In this document: in pieces, positions 44,258 through 53,748 of the stretch
Layout: each line of letters starts with the position of its first letter
How positions within the stretch are numbered: the stretch's first letter is position 1
Assembly (NCBI GenBank): GCA_001570385.1
Contig: BBYL01000020.1
Location: 62,001-126,000 of the forward strand
Source of the DNA: Microtetraspora glauca
Lineage (GTDB): Bacteria; Actinomycetota; Actinomycetes; Streptosporangiales; Streptosporangiaceae
Direction: 5' to 3'
DNA: 64,000 nt
Translations under genes and position numbers: made by a program
The notes under the pieces: generated by a model
Database searches by the model: none
What the model was told of the DNA's origin: nothing
Seen by the model: only the letters and a program-made list of their open reading frames with translations

Positions 44258-45235
44258 CTAGGCGCTCTTGGATACCGGCCCGGGGCGTCGGCGGAGCAGT
44301 GCCGCCCACCGTCCCTGGGGGCCGACCGCCCGGCCGGCGACCCGGGTCGCGCTGACCTCGGTGCCGGGTTCTTCCACGGCCATTGCCGCCAACAGGTATT
44401 GCGATCCTTCGACGCGCTGGGGCTCGGGCTCGGGCCACAATCCCAACGCGGCGCATACAGACGGTAGCACTGTGTACGCGGCCTGTAGGTAACCTCTGGC
44501 AGAAGGGTGATAACGATCAGGGCCGAACATCTCGGCAGGGTTCGTGTCGAACTCGGGTCCGAGCAGGTCGGCGAAGGCGACCGTCCGGCCGCCCGCCTCC
44601 ACCACCGCCACGGTCTGGGCCGCGGCGAGCTGGCGGGACCAGCGCCGTGTCACCCAGCGAAGCGGCTGCGGGATCGGCCGGATCGAGCCGAGGTCGGGAC
44701 ACGTTCCCACGACGACCTCCGCCCCGGCCTCGCGCAGCCGGCGCACCGCCTTCTGCAGGTGCCGTACGGCATGTGCGGGGAGGGTGGCCGTGGTGACGTC
44801 GTTGGCGCCGATGAAGATGACGGCGACCTCCGGTTCGGCGGCGAGGGCGCGGTCCACCTGCGGGCCGAGGTCGGCCGAGGCCGCGCCCGACTGGCCGACG
44901 ACGGTGAGACGCACCGGGCGTTCCGCCACGGAGGCGAGGCCGTTGGCGAGGTTCACCGCCGGGGTTCCGTCGGGAACCGTCAGGCCGAGACCCACGGAGG
45001 TCGAGTCGCCAAGCATGACCATGCGTATCGGTTCGCCGTCGAAATCGCCGTAGACGCCGTCGGCGTCCGGGCCGTCCATGCCGTGCGGATTTCCCACGAT
45101 CCGGCGGGCGATCAGGGCCTCCGCCATGAGCAGGCCGTACGTGGCGACTCCCAGGGCGGTGAGGCCCCCTCCGCCCATCGCGGCCGCGGTCGCGATCCGG
45201 CGCGCGGCGCGCGCCGCCCCAGGCGTCCAGATCAC
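44258..45235 (-). CDS. SGNH/GDSL-type esterase family protein
   Basis: A 325-residue protein with one N-terminal hydrophobic segment (ATAAAMGGGGLTALGVATYGLLM). The SGNH blocks are clear: block I MLGDSTSVGLG with the catalytic serine, block III IFIGANDVT, and block V DRYHPSARGY with the catalytic Asp/His. An extracytoplasmic esterase, possibly a deacetylase of a cell-surface polymer, is the family-level inference. It is divergent from the cystathionine beta-synthase gene. Confidence 0.88.
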   Translation of the reverse strand: MIWTPGAARAARRIATAAAMGGGGLTALGVATYGLLMAEALIARRIVGNPHGMDGPDADGVYGDFDGEPIRMVMLGDSTSVGLGLTVPDGTPAVNLANGLASVAERPVRLTVVGQSGAASADLGPQVDRALAAEPEVAVIFIGANDVTTATLPAHAVRHLQKAVRRLREAGAEVVVGTCPDLGSIRPIPQPLRWVTRRWSRQLAAAQTVAVVEAGGRTVAFADLLGPEFDTNPAEMFGPDRYHPSARGYLQAAYTVLPSVCAALGLWPEPEPQRVEGSQYLLAAMAVEEPGTEVSATRVAGRAVGPQGRWAALLRRRPGPVSKSA

Positions 45236-45356
45236 CTGCTCTCCCCGTTGTGACGGTACCTTTTGGTAGAGAAACTAGCCCAGTTCCGGCCACCCCCTCG
45301 GGATGACGGCTGCAGGCAAGCTGACAAAGCTTCAGTAAATCAAGGCGGTCTTCGCG

Positions 45357-46727
45357 GTGCGCGTACACGATTCCCTGATCGAGCTCATAGGTGACACCCC
45401 GCTCGTGCGGCTGCGCAAGGTCACAGCGGGTTTGCCCGCCCAGGTGCTCGCGAAAGTGGAATATTTCAACCCGGGCGGTTCGGTCAAGGACCGGATCGCG
45501 TTGCGGATGGTCGAGGCCGCCGAGAGGAGCGGCGCGCTGAAGCCCGGCGGCACGATCGTCGAGCCGACGTCGGGGAACACCGGCGTCGGGCTGGCCATCG
45601 TGGCCCAGGAGCGGGGCTACAAGTGCCTGTTCGTCTGCCCGGACAAGGTCGCCCAGGACAAGATCGCGGTGCTCAGGGCGTACGGCGCGGAGGTCGTGGT
45701 CTGCCCGACCGCCGTCTCGCCTGACCACCCCGACTCCTACTACTCGGTGTCCGACCGGCTGGCCCGCGAGACGCCGAACGCCTGGAAGCCCGACCAGTAC
45801 TCCAACCCCGACAACCCCGAGAGCCACTACCACTCGACGGGCCCGGAGATCTGGGAGCAGACGGAGGGGCGGATCACCCACTTCGTCGCCGGTGTCGGGA
45901 CGGGCGGCACGATCAGCGGCACCGGGCGCTACCTCAAGGAGGTCTCCGGCGGCCGGGTGAAGGTCATCGGGGCCGACCCCGAGGGGTCGGTCTACTCCGG
46001 CGGCACGGGCCGGCCGTACCTCGTCGAGGGCGTCGGTGAGGACATCTGGCCCGCGACCTACGACACGACGATCTGCGACCAGGTGATCGCGGTCTCGGAC
46101 AAGGACTCGTTCGGGATGACCCGCCGTCTCGCCCGCGAGGAGGCGCTGCTGGTCGGCGGGTCCTGCGGCATGGCCGTGGTCGCCGCGCTCCGCGTCGCGC
46201 GGGACGCGGGGCCGGACGACGTCGTGGTCGTGCTGCTGCCGGACGGCGGCCGCGGCTACCTGTCCAAGATCTTCAACGACGAGTGGATGGCCGACTACGG
46301 GTTCCTGACGACGTCGAGCGACGAGGGTCTCGTCGGCGACGTGCTGGGGCGCAAGGGCACCGGACTGCCGGAGTTCGTGCACGTCCACCCGCACGAGTCG
46401 GTCGGTACGGCCATCTCCATCATGCGGGAGTACAGCGTGTCGCAGCTCCCGGTCATGAAGGAGGAGCCGCCCGTCATGGCGGCCGAGGTCGTCGGCTCGA
46501 TCATCGAGCGCGACCTGCTCGAAGGGCTCTACCGCGGCAAGGTCGCCGCCGAGGACCCGCTGGGCGACCACATGTCCGCGCCGCTCCCGATGATCGGTTT
46601 CGGCGAGCCGGTCGCACGCGCGGTCGAGGCGCTGGAGAAGGCGGACGCGGCCGTGGTCCTCGACGACGGCAAGCCGGTCGGTCTCCTCACCCGCCAGGAC
46701 CTGCTCGCGTTCCTGGCGTCGAATTGA
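45357..46727 (+). CDS. Cystathionine beta-synthase
   Basis: PLP enzyme condensing serine and homocysteine to cystathionine. The 456 residues have the PLP lysine in NPGGSVKDRIAL (K44), the phosphate-binding TGTGGTISGTGRYLKE and EPTSGNTGVGLA, and two C-terminal CBS domains (from about 330: VGDVLGRKGTG..., DPLGDHMSAPLPM...). The CBS domains favour cystathionine beta-synthase over plain cysteine synthase. GTG 45357 is the start. It precedes the cystathionine gamma-synthase/lyase gene by 29 bases. Confidence 0.93.
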   Translation: MRVHDSLIELIGDTPLVRLRKVTAGLPAQVLAKVEYFNPGGSVKDRIALRMVEAAERSGALKPGGTIVEPTSGNTGVGLAIVAQERGYKCLFVCPDKVAQDKIAVLRAYGAEVVVCPTAVSPDHPDSYYSVSDRLARETPNAWKPDQYSNPDNPESHYHSTGPEIWEQTEGRITHFVAGVGTGGTISGTGRYLKEVSGGRVKVIGADPEGSVYSGGTGRPYLVEGVGEDIWPATYDTTICDQVIAVSDKDSFGMTRRLAREEALLVGGSCGMAVVAALRVARDAGPDDVVVVLLPDGGRGYLSKIFNDEWMADYGFLTTSSDEGLVGDVLGRKGTGLPEFVHVHPHESVGTAISIMREYSVSQLPVMKEEPPVMAAEVVGSIIERDLLEGLYRGKVAAEDPLGDHMSAPLPMIGFGEPVARAVEALEKADAAVVLDDGKPVGLLTRQDLLAFLASN

Positions 46728-46756
46728 GCGGCTCTCGGGAAGGTTACGCTCAGGCT

Positions 46757-47896
46757 ATGAACGAAGGCTTCGAGACGCTGGCCATTCACGCAGGCCAGGA
46801 GGCGGATCCGCACACGGGTGCCGTCGTGCCGCCCATCTACGCCGTGTCCACGTACAAGCAGGACGGCGTGGGCGGGCTGCGCTCGGGTTACGAGTACAGC
46901 CGGTCGGCGAACCCGACCAGGACGGCCTTGGAAGAGTGCCTCGCCGCCGTCGAGGGAGGCGCCCGCGGCCTCGCGTTCGCCTCGGGGCTGGCGGCGGAGG
47001 ACACCCTGCTCCGCACGGTGTGCGCGCCGGGTGACCATGTCCTGATCCCGGACGACGCCTACGGCGGCACCTTCCGGCTCTTCGCGAAGGTGCTCGAGCG
47101 GTGGGGCGTGTCCTACGACCCGGTGCCGCTCGGCGACGTGGACGCGGTCCGCGCGGCGGTGCGCCCCGAGACCAAGGTGATCTGGGTCGAGACGCCCACC
47201 AACCCGCTGCTCGGGATCGCCGACATCGCCGCGCTGGCGTCGGTCGCCCACGACGCGGGCGCGCTGCTGGTCGTGGACAACACGTTCGCCTCGCCGTACC
47301 TGCAGCAGCCGGTCGCGCTCGGCGCGGACGTGGTGGTCCACTCGACGACGAAGTACGTCGGGGGCCACTCGGACGTCGTCGGCGGGGCGCTGGTGGCCGC
47401 GTCGGCGGAGCTGGGCGAGCGGCTCGCCTACCACCAGAACGCCATGGGCGCGGTGGCCGGGCCCTTCGACGCCTGGCTGACCCTGCGCGGCCTCAAGACC
47501 CTCGCCGTACGGATGGACCGGCACTGCGACAACGCCGAGCGCGTGGTCGAACTGCTCGCGTCCCACCCGAAGGTGACCCAGGTCCTCTATCCGGGGCTGC
47601 CCGAGCACCCGGGCCATGAGGTCGCGGCGAAGCAGATGCGGCGCTTCGGCGGGATGGTGTCGTTCCGGGTCGCCGGAGGCGAGGAGGCCGCCGTCGAGGT
47701 GTGCAACCGGGCGAAGCTGTTCACGCTCGGCGAGTCCCTCGGCGGGGTCGAGTCCCTGATCGAGCACCCGGGGCGGATGACCCACGCGTCGGCCGCCGGC
47801 TCGCCGCTGGAGGTGCCCGCCGATCTCGTCCGGCTCTCTGTCGGCATCGAGACGGTCGGCGACCTGCTCGCCGACCTCTCCCAGGCGCTCGGCTGA
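46757..47896 (+). CDS. metB: Cystathionine gamma-synthase / gamma-lyase
   Basis: PLP enzyme of 379 residues in the Cys/Met metabolism family. The PLP lysine is K199 in HSTTKYVGGHSDVVGG; other motifs are YEYSRSANPTR (46-56), FASGLAAEDTLL, and SLGGVESLIEHPGRMTHAS. Sequence alone does not separate synthase (MetB) from lyase. Pairing with cystathionine beta-synthase favours reverse transsulfuration (homocysteine to cysteine) here, so lyase activity is plausible. It ends in a short tandem repeat that runs into the convergent membrane gene. Confidence 0.92.
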   Translation: MNEGFETLAIHAGQEADPHTGAVVPPIYAVSTYKQDGVGGLRSGYEYSRSANPTRTALEECLAAVEGGARGLAFASGLAAEDTLLRTVCAPGDHVLIPDDAYGGTFRLFAKVLERWGVSYDPVPLGDVDAVRAAVRPETKVIWVETPTNPLLGIADIAALASVAHDAGALLVVDNTFASPYLQQPVALGADVVVHSTTKYVGGHSDVVGGALVAASAELGERLAYHQNAMGAVAGPFDAWLTLRGLKTLAVRMDRHCDNAERVVELLASHPKVTQVLYPGLPEHPGHEVAAKQMRRFGGMVSFRVAGGEEAAVEVCNRAKLFTLGESLGGVESLIEHPGRMTHASAAGSPLEVPADLVRLSVGIETVGDLLADLSQALG

Positions 47897-47932
47897 CCGG
47901 TCCTCGGCTGGCCGGTCCTCGCTGACCGGTCA
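47889..47932. repeat. 15-bp tandem repeat at the metB stop
   Basis: Units TCGGCTGACCGGTCC (47889-47903), TCGGCTGGCCGGTCC (47904-47918) and a shortened TCGCTGACCGGTCA (47919-47932) are adjacent. The first includes the metB stop codon and the last reaches the stop of the convergent gene. It looks like slippage in a convergent intergenic space. Confidence 0.75.
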
Positions 47933-48367
47933 GGGAGTCGGGTCGAAGAAGACCATCAGGAACAGGATCACCAGCCAGATCACGGCGGCGATGCCGCCCA
48001 TGGCGGCGATCCTGCCGATCTGGACCCTGGCGTCGTCCTCCGTGCTCTCGCTTGACAGAGCGCGGATGGCGGCGCCTTCGTCGCGTTCGATGAAGACCAT
48101 GAGCACGGCGGCGACGACGAACAGCGTCATCGACGCCGAGAGGTACGGCGCGCCCAGCTTGCTGCCGCCGAGGATGAGCCCGGTGATGAACACACCCAGC
48201 GTCAACACGCCGAAGAGCCGGGTGCTCCGCCGGAGATAGCGCAGGACACCGAGGTCGCGCGTGCGGATGTAGCGCGGGACGGCACTGGTCACCGCGGTCA
48301 GGGGGCCGATGGCGAAGATCGCGAACCCGATGTGCAGCCACAGCAGCACCTTGCCGAGAAACGACAT
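47930..48367 (-). CDS. DUF2269-like integral membrane protein
   Basis: A 145-residue protein with four predicted membrane segments: VLLWLHIGFAIFAIGPL, LFGVLTLGVFITGLILGG, SMTLFVVAAVLMVF and GIAAVIWLVILFLMVFF. A charged loop lies between segments 3 and 4. It resembles DUF2269 proteins of unknown function. It is convergent with metB. Confidence 0.7.
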   Translation of the reverse strand: MSFLGKVLLWLHIGFAIFAIGPLTAVTSAVPRYIRTRDLGVLRYLRRSTRLFGVLTLGVFITGLILGGSKLGAPYLSASMTLFVVAAVLMVFIERDEGAAIRALSSESTEDDARVQIGRIAAMGGIAAVIWLVILFLMVFFDPTP

Positions 48368-48418
48368 GTGGCCGAGGTTATCGCCTGGCTGATCGAATCG
48401 GGAGCACGGCCGATTCCC

Positions 48419-48664
48419 TCAGTGGTTCGCGGAGGCGCGACGGCACTTCGGGCAGTCGTGCCGAGGGTTGCTCACGTACCGGCAGGCCGTGTGGTCCACA
48501 TAGAGGCCGAGGAGCCACCGTGTGCCCGAGGCGAGGTAGCCCGATCCGGGGTCCGTGGCGGATCCGCGCCGGTCCTCGACCCGGATGCCGATCACGATGA
48601 CCGCGAACACGCCGATGATCCCGCCCACGATGATCAGCACTCCGATGACCAACACCTGAGGCAT
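48419..48664 (-). CDS. Small membrane protein with Cys-rich tail
   Basis: An 81-residue protein with an N-terminal membrane segment (VLVIGVLIIVGGIIGVFAVIVIGI) and a C-terminal region with three cysteines, HTACRYVSNPRHDCPKCRR, that resembles a partial zinc ribbon. ATG 48664 has GGGAAGGG upstream. It lies 51 bases upstream of the DUF2269-like gene and could share its transcript. No family was recognised. Confidence 0.5.
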   Translation of the reverse strand: MPQVLVIGVLIIVGGIIGVFAVIVIGIRVEDRRGSATDPGSGYLASGTRWLLGLYVDHTACRYVSNPRHDCPKCRRASANH

Positions 48665-48856
48665 CCCTTCCCGGTGATCTCGCGAGTCTTGACGCGGAAG
48701 CGGTGGCACCGGTCCCGCGCCGTGAACTACGCTTTGTTCCTTCTGAGCCTGCTCACCGGTCTCATACCAATGAGTGGGCTCTGTATAAACGGGTACGGCA
48801 GTTTTGGACCGGAAAATCTAACCGGTGAGTAACCTTTGGGGAAGGGGAGGTGCGAC

Positions 48857-49639
48857 GTGCCCCAGCCGCTGTACCGGCAGGTGGCAGACGCGCTCCGTCA
48901 GGAGATCAGCAGCGGTGAGCTGCAGCCCGGCGCGCAGCTTCCCTCCGAGCCGGAGCTGGAGAAGCGTCACGGGGTCTCACGCAACACCGTTCGGCTGGCC
49001 CTCGCGGCGCTGGCGAACGAGGGCCTCGTGGAGCCGCGCCAGGGGCGCGGGACCTTCGTGCGGGACCGCACCACCTTCATGGTGCTCGCTTCGGCCGAGG
49101 AAGGCGGCTCCGCGCGCGACGACAGGGACGCGTTCGTCGCCGCGGTCACCGTCGCGGGGCGCAACCCGGAGCAGGTCGACTTCCGGATGGAGGTCCGCAC
49201 CGCGTCCTCCGAGGTGGCCGCTCGCCTCCAGGTCGACGAGGGGTCCCCGGTGGTCGTGCGCAGCATGCGCCGCCTGATCGACGGCCGCCCCTGGTCCATC
49301 CAGGAGTCCTTCTATCCCATGGACGTCGCCCAGGGGACGCGCCTCATGTCGCCCACCGACATCCCGTACGGAACGATCACCGAGATGGCGCGGCACGGTC
49401 ACGCGCAGGTGGGATATCGCGACGAGGTGCTGAGCCGCATGCCCACCCACACCGAGGCCGCGTTTCTCGGCGTGGGAACGGGGGTTCCGGTGCTGGAGAT
49501 GTTCCGCACCGCCTATTCGGCCCAGCGTGCGATCCGCCTCACGATCAACGTCTACGCCGGTGACAGCACCCAGCTGGCCTACGAGATCGGCGATGTCACG
49601 GCCGGCCAGGAGCCATCGCCCACCACGGAGCCGTCATGA
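48857..49639 (+). CDS. GntR family regulator with UTRA domain
   Basis: A 260-residue HutC-type regulator. The winged helix is at the N-terminus (YRQVADALRQEISSGELQPGAQLPSEPELEKRHGVSRNTVRLAL), followed by a UTRA ligand-binding domain with VRSMRRLIDGRPWSIQESFYP and FRTAYSAQRAIRLTINVYAGD. GTG 48857 has GGGAGG six bases upstream. A TATAAA -10-like box lies at 48784-48789. It is coupled by ATGA to a GNAT gene. The effector is unknown. Confidence 0.9.
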   Translation: MPQPLYRQVADALRQEISSGELQPGAQLPSEPELEKRHGVSRNTVRLALAALANEGLVEPRQGRGTFVRDRTTFMVLASAEEGGSARDDRDAFVAAVTVAGRNPEQVDFRMEVRTASSEVAARLQVDEGSPVVVRSMRRLIDGRPWSIQESFYPMDVAQGTRLMSPTDIPYGTITEMARHGHAQVGYRDEVLSRMPTHTEAAFLGVGTGVPVLEMFRTAYSAQRAIRLTINVYAGDSTQLAYEIGDVTAGQEPSPTTEPS

Positions 49640-50265
49640 GCTTCCGCCTGCGGCTGGCGCGCCGCGACGACGTCGACGACCTCATCTTCCTGCGGGACGA
49701 GGCCGCCACCTGGCTGCGTAAGAAGGGGTCGGACCAGTGGGCCGCGACGTGGCGAGGGGACGCCGACCACCGGCGCAGGCTCCTCGTGGGCGTCGATCTG
49801 CGCGCGACCTGGCTGGTGACGCTGGGGAACCATCCGGTCGCGACCGTCACCGTCTACGACGAGGATCATCCGGGAATATGGCGACGGGCGCCGCATGGTC
49901 ACGAGCCGGCGTTCTACCTGCACCGGCTGATCGTCTCCCGGCAGTCCGACGACTGCCGCGGTCTCGGAGGCCGTGTCCTCGACTGGGCGGCGGCCTGCGC
50001 CGAACTGGCCGGTGCCGGATGGCTCCGGGTCGACGTGTGGACCACCAACACCGGGTTGCACGACTACTACAAGGGCAAGGGGTTCGCCCCGGCCGGGCTG
50101 ATCCCGATGGACGTCCTCGACGGGCTCGGGTGGAGCGACTATCCGTCGCGGGCGTTGTTCCAGCGAAAGCTGGCGCCGCGGAAAGATCCAAATTTCGCCA
50201 TGGATGAGGCACGCGCCGCCCACCTCTGGGACGGCATTGGTTTCGAAATATCCAAATCCGGATAA
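49636..50265 (+). CDS. GNAT-family N-acetyltransferase
   Basis: A 209-residue protein with the GNAT fold: LRLARRDDVDDLIFLRDEAATWL at the N-terminus, central strands LVTLGNHPVATVTVYDED and FYLHRLIVSR, then the acetyl-CoA-binding RGLGGRVLDWAAA and the C-terminal LRVDVWTTNTGLHDYYKGKGF. It overlaps the GntR gene by ATGA and is probably co-regulated with it. The acceptor substrate is unknown. The C-terminal 30 residues extend beyond the core fold. Confidence 0.87.
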   Translation: MSFRLRLARRDDVDDLIFLRDEAATWLRKKGSDQWAATWRGDADHRRRLLVGVDLRATWLVTLGNHPVATVTVYDEDHPGIWRRAPHGHEPAFYLHRLIVSRQSDDCRGLGGRVLDWAAACAELAGAGWLRVDVWTTNTGLHDYYKGKGFAPAGLIPMDVLDGLGWSDYPSRALFQRKLAPRKDPNFAMDEARAAHLWDGIGFEISKSG

Positions 50266-50327
50266 AACGTCATTCAGACAATGAGGTCTGACTTGGTCCT
50301 GTCCACGGGCAGATCGGGAGGCCTGCC

Positions 50328-50768
50328 GTGACACAAACCCCGGAGCCGTACAGCCAGGAGTGGCTGAGGCTTCCCGTTTCCTATGTCCGTCAGGTCGCCG
50401 AGGCGCTGGGGGAGCGCGTCGCTCGCTGGTGGGACGACCCGTTCGATCCACGTGACGCGACGATCGAGCTCGCGGACGGCACCGCCCTCGTCTGGGACGA
50501 GGAGAGCGGCTGGCGGCACGGCCGGTTCGTCTCGGGCGAGCAGGGTGTGCGCACCGAGTTGGCCGACGTGCGCTATCTCGGCGGCGGTGTGCTGCCGGCG
50601 CCCACGCGCGTGGTGACCATCCTCGACGACCCGGCGTACGGCGGTGCCTCGCGTCCGGAGTATCGCCGCTACACCCACCTGGGCGACGGCTTCGACCAGG
50701 CGCTGGCGGGCTTCGTCCCGGTCACCGCCGGACCCGACGGCCATCGTCTGAGGCGGCTCACCGTCTGA
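50328..50768 (+). CDS. DUF6292-like hypothetical protein
   Basis: A 146-residue soluble protein. VSYVRQVAEALGERVARWWDDPFDPRDATIEL, ALVWDEESGWRHGRF and VRYLGGGVLPAPTRVV resemble DUF6292 proteins, which are found near regulators in actinomycetes. No catalytic motif or membrane segment is seen. GTG 50328 is the start. It lies 62 bases after the GNAT gene on the same strand and converges on the VWA gene, 9 bases away. Confidence 0.6.
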   Translation: MTQTPEPYSQEWLRLPVSYVRQVAEALGERVARWWDDPFDPRDATIELADGTALVWDEESGWRHGRFVSGEQGVRTELADVRYLGGGVLPAPTRVVTILDDPAYGGASRPEYRRYTHLGDGFDQALAGFVPVTAGPDGHRLRRLTV

Positions 50769-50777
50769 GGCGGCGGC

Positions 50778-52760
50778 TCACCGCCTGGTGCGGCGGCTGC
50801 GCAGGAAATCGCTGACGACGTACTCGCCGAGGCGCTCGGCGCTGGGGGAGAAGACCCTGCCCCCGTTGCGCCGGGCGACCTCGTCGACGAAGTCGCGCAG
50901 CCGTTCGTCGGCGGCCAGCATGAACACGTTGATGGTCGCCCGTCGCCGGGTCATCTTGTCGACCTCGGCGAGGGTGAGTGCGAGGGTCTCCGGCGACGGC
51001 GGCCAGTCGAAGCGCGGCACGCCGTTGCGCAGCAGGTGGGCCGTGGGCTCGCCGTCGGTGACGACCAGGACCACCGGCTCGAAGTCCGGATGCCGGTCCA
51101 GGTGGCGACCGGCGATCAACAGCGCGTGGTGCAGGTTGGTGCCCTGGACCATGTCCCATTCCAGACCGGCGAGCTCGTCGGCCCGGAGCACCCGCGCGTA
51201 GTTCGAGAATCCGATGATCTGCACGGCGTCCTGCGGGAACTTCGAGGTCACGAGCGCCTGGAGGGCGAGCGCCGTCTGCTTGGCCGCCGCCCAGGTGCCC
51301 CGCAGCGCCATGGAGTACGACAGGTCCACCAGGAGGCAGACCGCCGCGGCGGACCGCCGTTCGGTCTCCACGATCTCGAAGTCGTCGACCGAGAGGGTGA
51401 CCGGGGCGCCGCCGCCACGCCGTATGCCGTTGACGATGGTGCGGACGACGTCGATGGGCTGCTCGTCGCCGAACCGCCAGGGCCGGGTGGACCCGGTCAG
51501 CTCGCCCGCGGCTCCGGCGTCCCGCTGGTCGTGGTCGCCGCGGCGGCTGGATTCGAGCGAGGAGAACGCCCGACGGAGCGCGGTCTCGCCGAGCCGGCGC
51601 ACGGCCTTCGGGGTGAGTTCGAGCTTGCCGCGGTGGCGGCGGAGGTAGCCCTGGGCCTCCAGTTCGCGTTCGATCCGGCGGAGGGCCTCCAGGTCGTCCA
51701 CGGCCGATCGGCCGAGCGCCCGGCGGATCGCCGCCTCGTCGATGTCGTCGAGCCGGGCTCCGGGGTAGTCCTGCCGGAGGGCGGATTCGAGCTCGCCGAG
51801 GTCCGCCAGCTCCTGCAGGGCGGTCACGGCGTCGCCCATGCCCATGGGGTCCTCGCCGGACAGCCGCTCGGGGGTCTCCCAGGCGAGATCGGGCCGCCGT
51901 GCGTACAGGCTCTCGCCGAGGCGGCGCATCTGCTCGGCCAGCCCGGCCTGTTCCAGCGTCTGCTCGATCAGCCCGGCCAGCTCGGCCCGCTGTTCCGGGG
52001 TCAGTGACGCCAGTAGCCGCTGCGCCGCCGCGGCCCGGCGGGCAAGCTGGTCGACGAGTTCCTCGAGATTCTGCGGATCCTCCGGGAACATGTCCCTGTA
52101 TTTCCGCATAAATTCGGCGAAATCATCCGGGGTGTGTTCGCCGCGGGCGTCCCGATCGAGCATCTCGTTGAGATCCGTCATCATCTGGCGGATCCGCTCC
52201 ATGGCGGCGGGGTCGGGGCTCGCGAGCGCGTCCCGCATGCCGCGGAACTGGCTGTCCAGGACCTCCCTGCGCAGCAGGTCGCGCAGTTCCTCGAACGTCC
52301 GGCGGGCGGCCGGCGACCGCCAGTCGTAGGAGCTCAGCTCCTGGATCGCCCGGGAGGTGTCGGGGGGAAGCGCGTCGAGCATCGCCTCCCGGAACCTCGC
52401 GTCGTCCGAGGGATCGGGAGTGCGGTTCCCCGCGGGGGGATCTCCGGTCTCCCGCCGAAGCTCGGCCCGCTCCTGCCCGATCGCCTTGTCCAGCAGGGCA
52501 CGGGCCTGTTCCAGGGTCCCGTCGAGCCGGGTGTTCGACCGCAGCTCCCGGCGGCGCTGCCGTACCTGGCGGAGCAGGTCGTCCAGCCCCCGGCGGTCGG
52601 GGGCTCCGGGGAGACCGCGTCTCAGCAGGTCGCGCAGCGCGTCCAGCGGTGTCGACCCGGACAGGATGGCGTCGCCCATGCCGTCCAGAGCCTCGCGCAC
52701 GTCGTACGGCGGGGCCAGTGGATCAGGCCCGTCGTGATACTCCCCGTACAGGTAAGCCAC
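50778..52760 (-). CDS. VWA-domain protein (CoxE/chelatase-partner type)
   Basis: A 660-residue protein: a long charged helical N-terminal half with many Arg/Glu/Leu heptads, then a von Willebrand A domain in the last 200 residues. The MIDAS motif DLSYSM (DxSxS), the conserved Thr and VTDGEPTAH (TDG) are intact, so metal-dependent ligand binding is expected. It forms a unit with the lipoprotein and the MoxR-type ATPase upstream on the same strand, the usual ATPase/VWA partnership of chaperone-like assembly systems. GTG 52760 is the start. Confidence 0.85.
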   Translation of the reverse strand: MAYLYGEYHDGPDPLAPPYDVREALDGMGDAILSGSTPLDALRDLLRRGLPGAPDRRGLDDLLRQVRQRRRELRSNTRLDGTLEQARALLDKAIGQERAELRRETGDPPAGNRTPDPSDDARFREAMLDALPPDTSRAIQELSSYDWRSPAARRTFEELRDLLRREVLDSQFRGMRDALASPDPAAMERIRQMMTDLNEMLDRDARGEHTPDDFAEFMRKYRDMFPEDPQNLEELVDQLARRAAAAQRLLASLTPEQRAELAGLIEQTLEQAGLAEQMRRLGESLYARRPDLAWETPERLSGEDPMGMGDAVTALQELADLGELESALRQDYPGARLDDIDEAAIRRALGRSAVDDLEALRRIERELEAQGYLRRHRGKLELTPKAVRRLGETALRRAFSSLESSRRGDHDQRDAGAAGELTGSTRPWRFGDEQPIDVVRTIVNGIRRGGGAPVTLSVDDFEIVETERRSAAAVCLLVDLSYSMALRGTWAAAKQTALALQALVTSKFPQDAVQIIGFSNYARVLRADELAGLEWDMVQGTNLHHALLIAGRHLDRHPDFEPVVLVVTDGEPTAHLLRNGVPRFDWPPSPETLALTLAEVDKMTRRRATINVFMLAADERLRDFVDEVARRNGGRVFSPSAERLGEYVVSDFLRSRRTRR

Positions 52761-52769
52761 GGGACCACG

Positions 52770-53657
52770 CTACCCGCATATATCGCCCTGACAGGGATAG
52801 ACTTCGTGGATCTCCATGACCTCACCGCTCGCCGCGAGGTAGTCCACCTTCACCTGCATCTCCTTGAGCGCGCCGAGCGCCCCGGCGAGGTCGGTGGACG
52901 AGCACTGCCGCATCCCGATGCCGTCACGGTCGGTGCTGGTGGGCTGGACCGAGTTGTCTCCGCAGGAGCGCCCGACCCTGAAGAAGATCATCGTTCCGGT
53001 GTACGGCAGGGTGATCGGCTCGCCCGACTTCTTCGTGAAGGAGTACCCCATGCTGGGGACCCGCTTCACCGCGTACGGCGTGAACTGTACGGCGCCCTTG
53101 CCCGCGGGTGCGATCGTGCCGAACGCCGTCCGGGGGTCGTCCGGCGGATAGAGGAACTCCTGGGCCTGTACGGCGGCGCCCGAGGCCGGGTCGTACGTCA
53201 CCCTGACGGGGACCGGGCCGAGGCTGAGCGTGAAGTCGAGGTCGTTCGCGGCGCAGCGGGTCGCGCCGAGCGCCTTGGCGTCGATCGCGATCTTCCCCTC
53301 GGTCTCCTTGAGGTCGCACGCGACGGTGATCCTGCGATAGTCCAGCGACGGGGCGAAGGTCACCCGGACGTCCTCGGCCGACCGGATCGCCTCGACGCGG
53401 TAGCGATTCTTGTCGCGGGTCGCCCTCCTGGGGCTGATGATCATCGTGCCGGGGCCGTCGGCGCGGGCGAAGCCGTACACCGTGCTCGTCGGCCGGGACG
53501 GCTCGGCCGCGGGCGTCGCGGGCGTCGCGGGCGTCGTGGTCCTCGTCGAGGACGCGGCGGCCGGGGACGAGGCGCCTTCGGCCTCCTGGCCGCATCCGCC
53601 GAGGGCCGCCAGGGCCAGGGCCGCGAGGGCGAGCGAGGCGGGACCGCGCGTGATCAT
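52770..53657 (-). CDS. Hypothetical lipoprotein between ATPase and VWA genes
   Basis: A 295-residue predicted lipoprotein: signal peptide LALAALALAALGGC (lipobox LGGC), then a Ser/Thr/Ala/Pro-rich linker of about 45 residues and a beta-rich mature domain. Cysteines near the C-terminus (RSCGDNSV, MRQCSSTD, VYPCQGDICG) suggest disulfides. ATG 53657 follows GGGGGAA. No family was recognised. It lies 9 bases upstream of the VWA gene, so co-transcription is likely, and it may be an extracytoplasmic partner. Confidence 0.6.
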   Translation of the reverse strand: MITRGPASLALAALALAALGGCGQEAEGASSPAAASSTRTTTPATPATPAAEPSRPTSTVYGFARADGPGTMIISPRRATRDKNRYRVEAIRSAEDVRVTFAPSLDYRRITVACDLKETEGKIAIDAKALGATRCAANDLDFTLSLGPVPVRVTYDPASGAAVQAQEFLYPPDDPRTAFGTIAPAGKGAVQFTPYAVKRVPSMGYSFTKKSGEPITLPYTGTMIFFRVGRSCGDNSVQPTSTDRDGIGMRQCSSTDLAGALGALKEMQVKVDYLAASGEVMEIHEVYPCQGDICG

Positions 53658-53748
53658 GATGGGTTCCCCCGTGCTGGTAGCCGTTCGATGCACCCGTTCA
53701 GATGGGCCCACCGGACGAAAGGTTGCGCGGGGGAAGGTCACGATCCGG

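Noticed and set aside
44211..44456. 82-codon extension of the PQQ-propeller protein
   Set aside because: It would place the lipoprotein signal peptide in the middle of the protein; ATG 44210 has AGGAG upstream.
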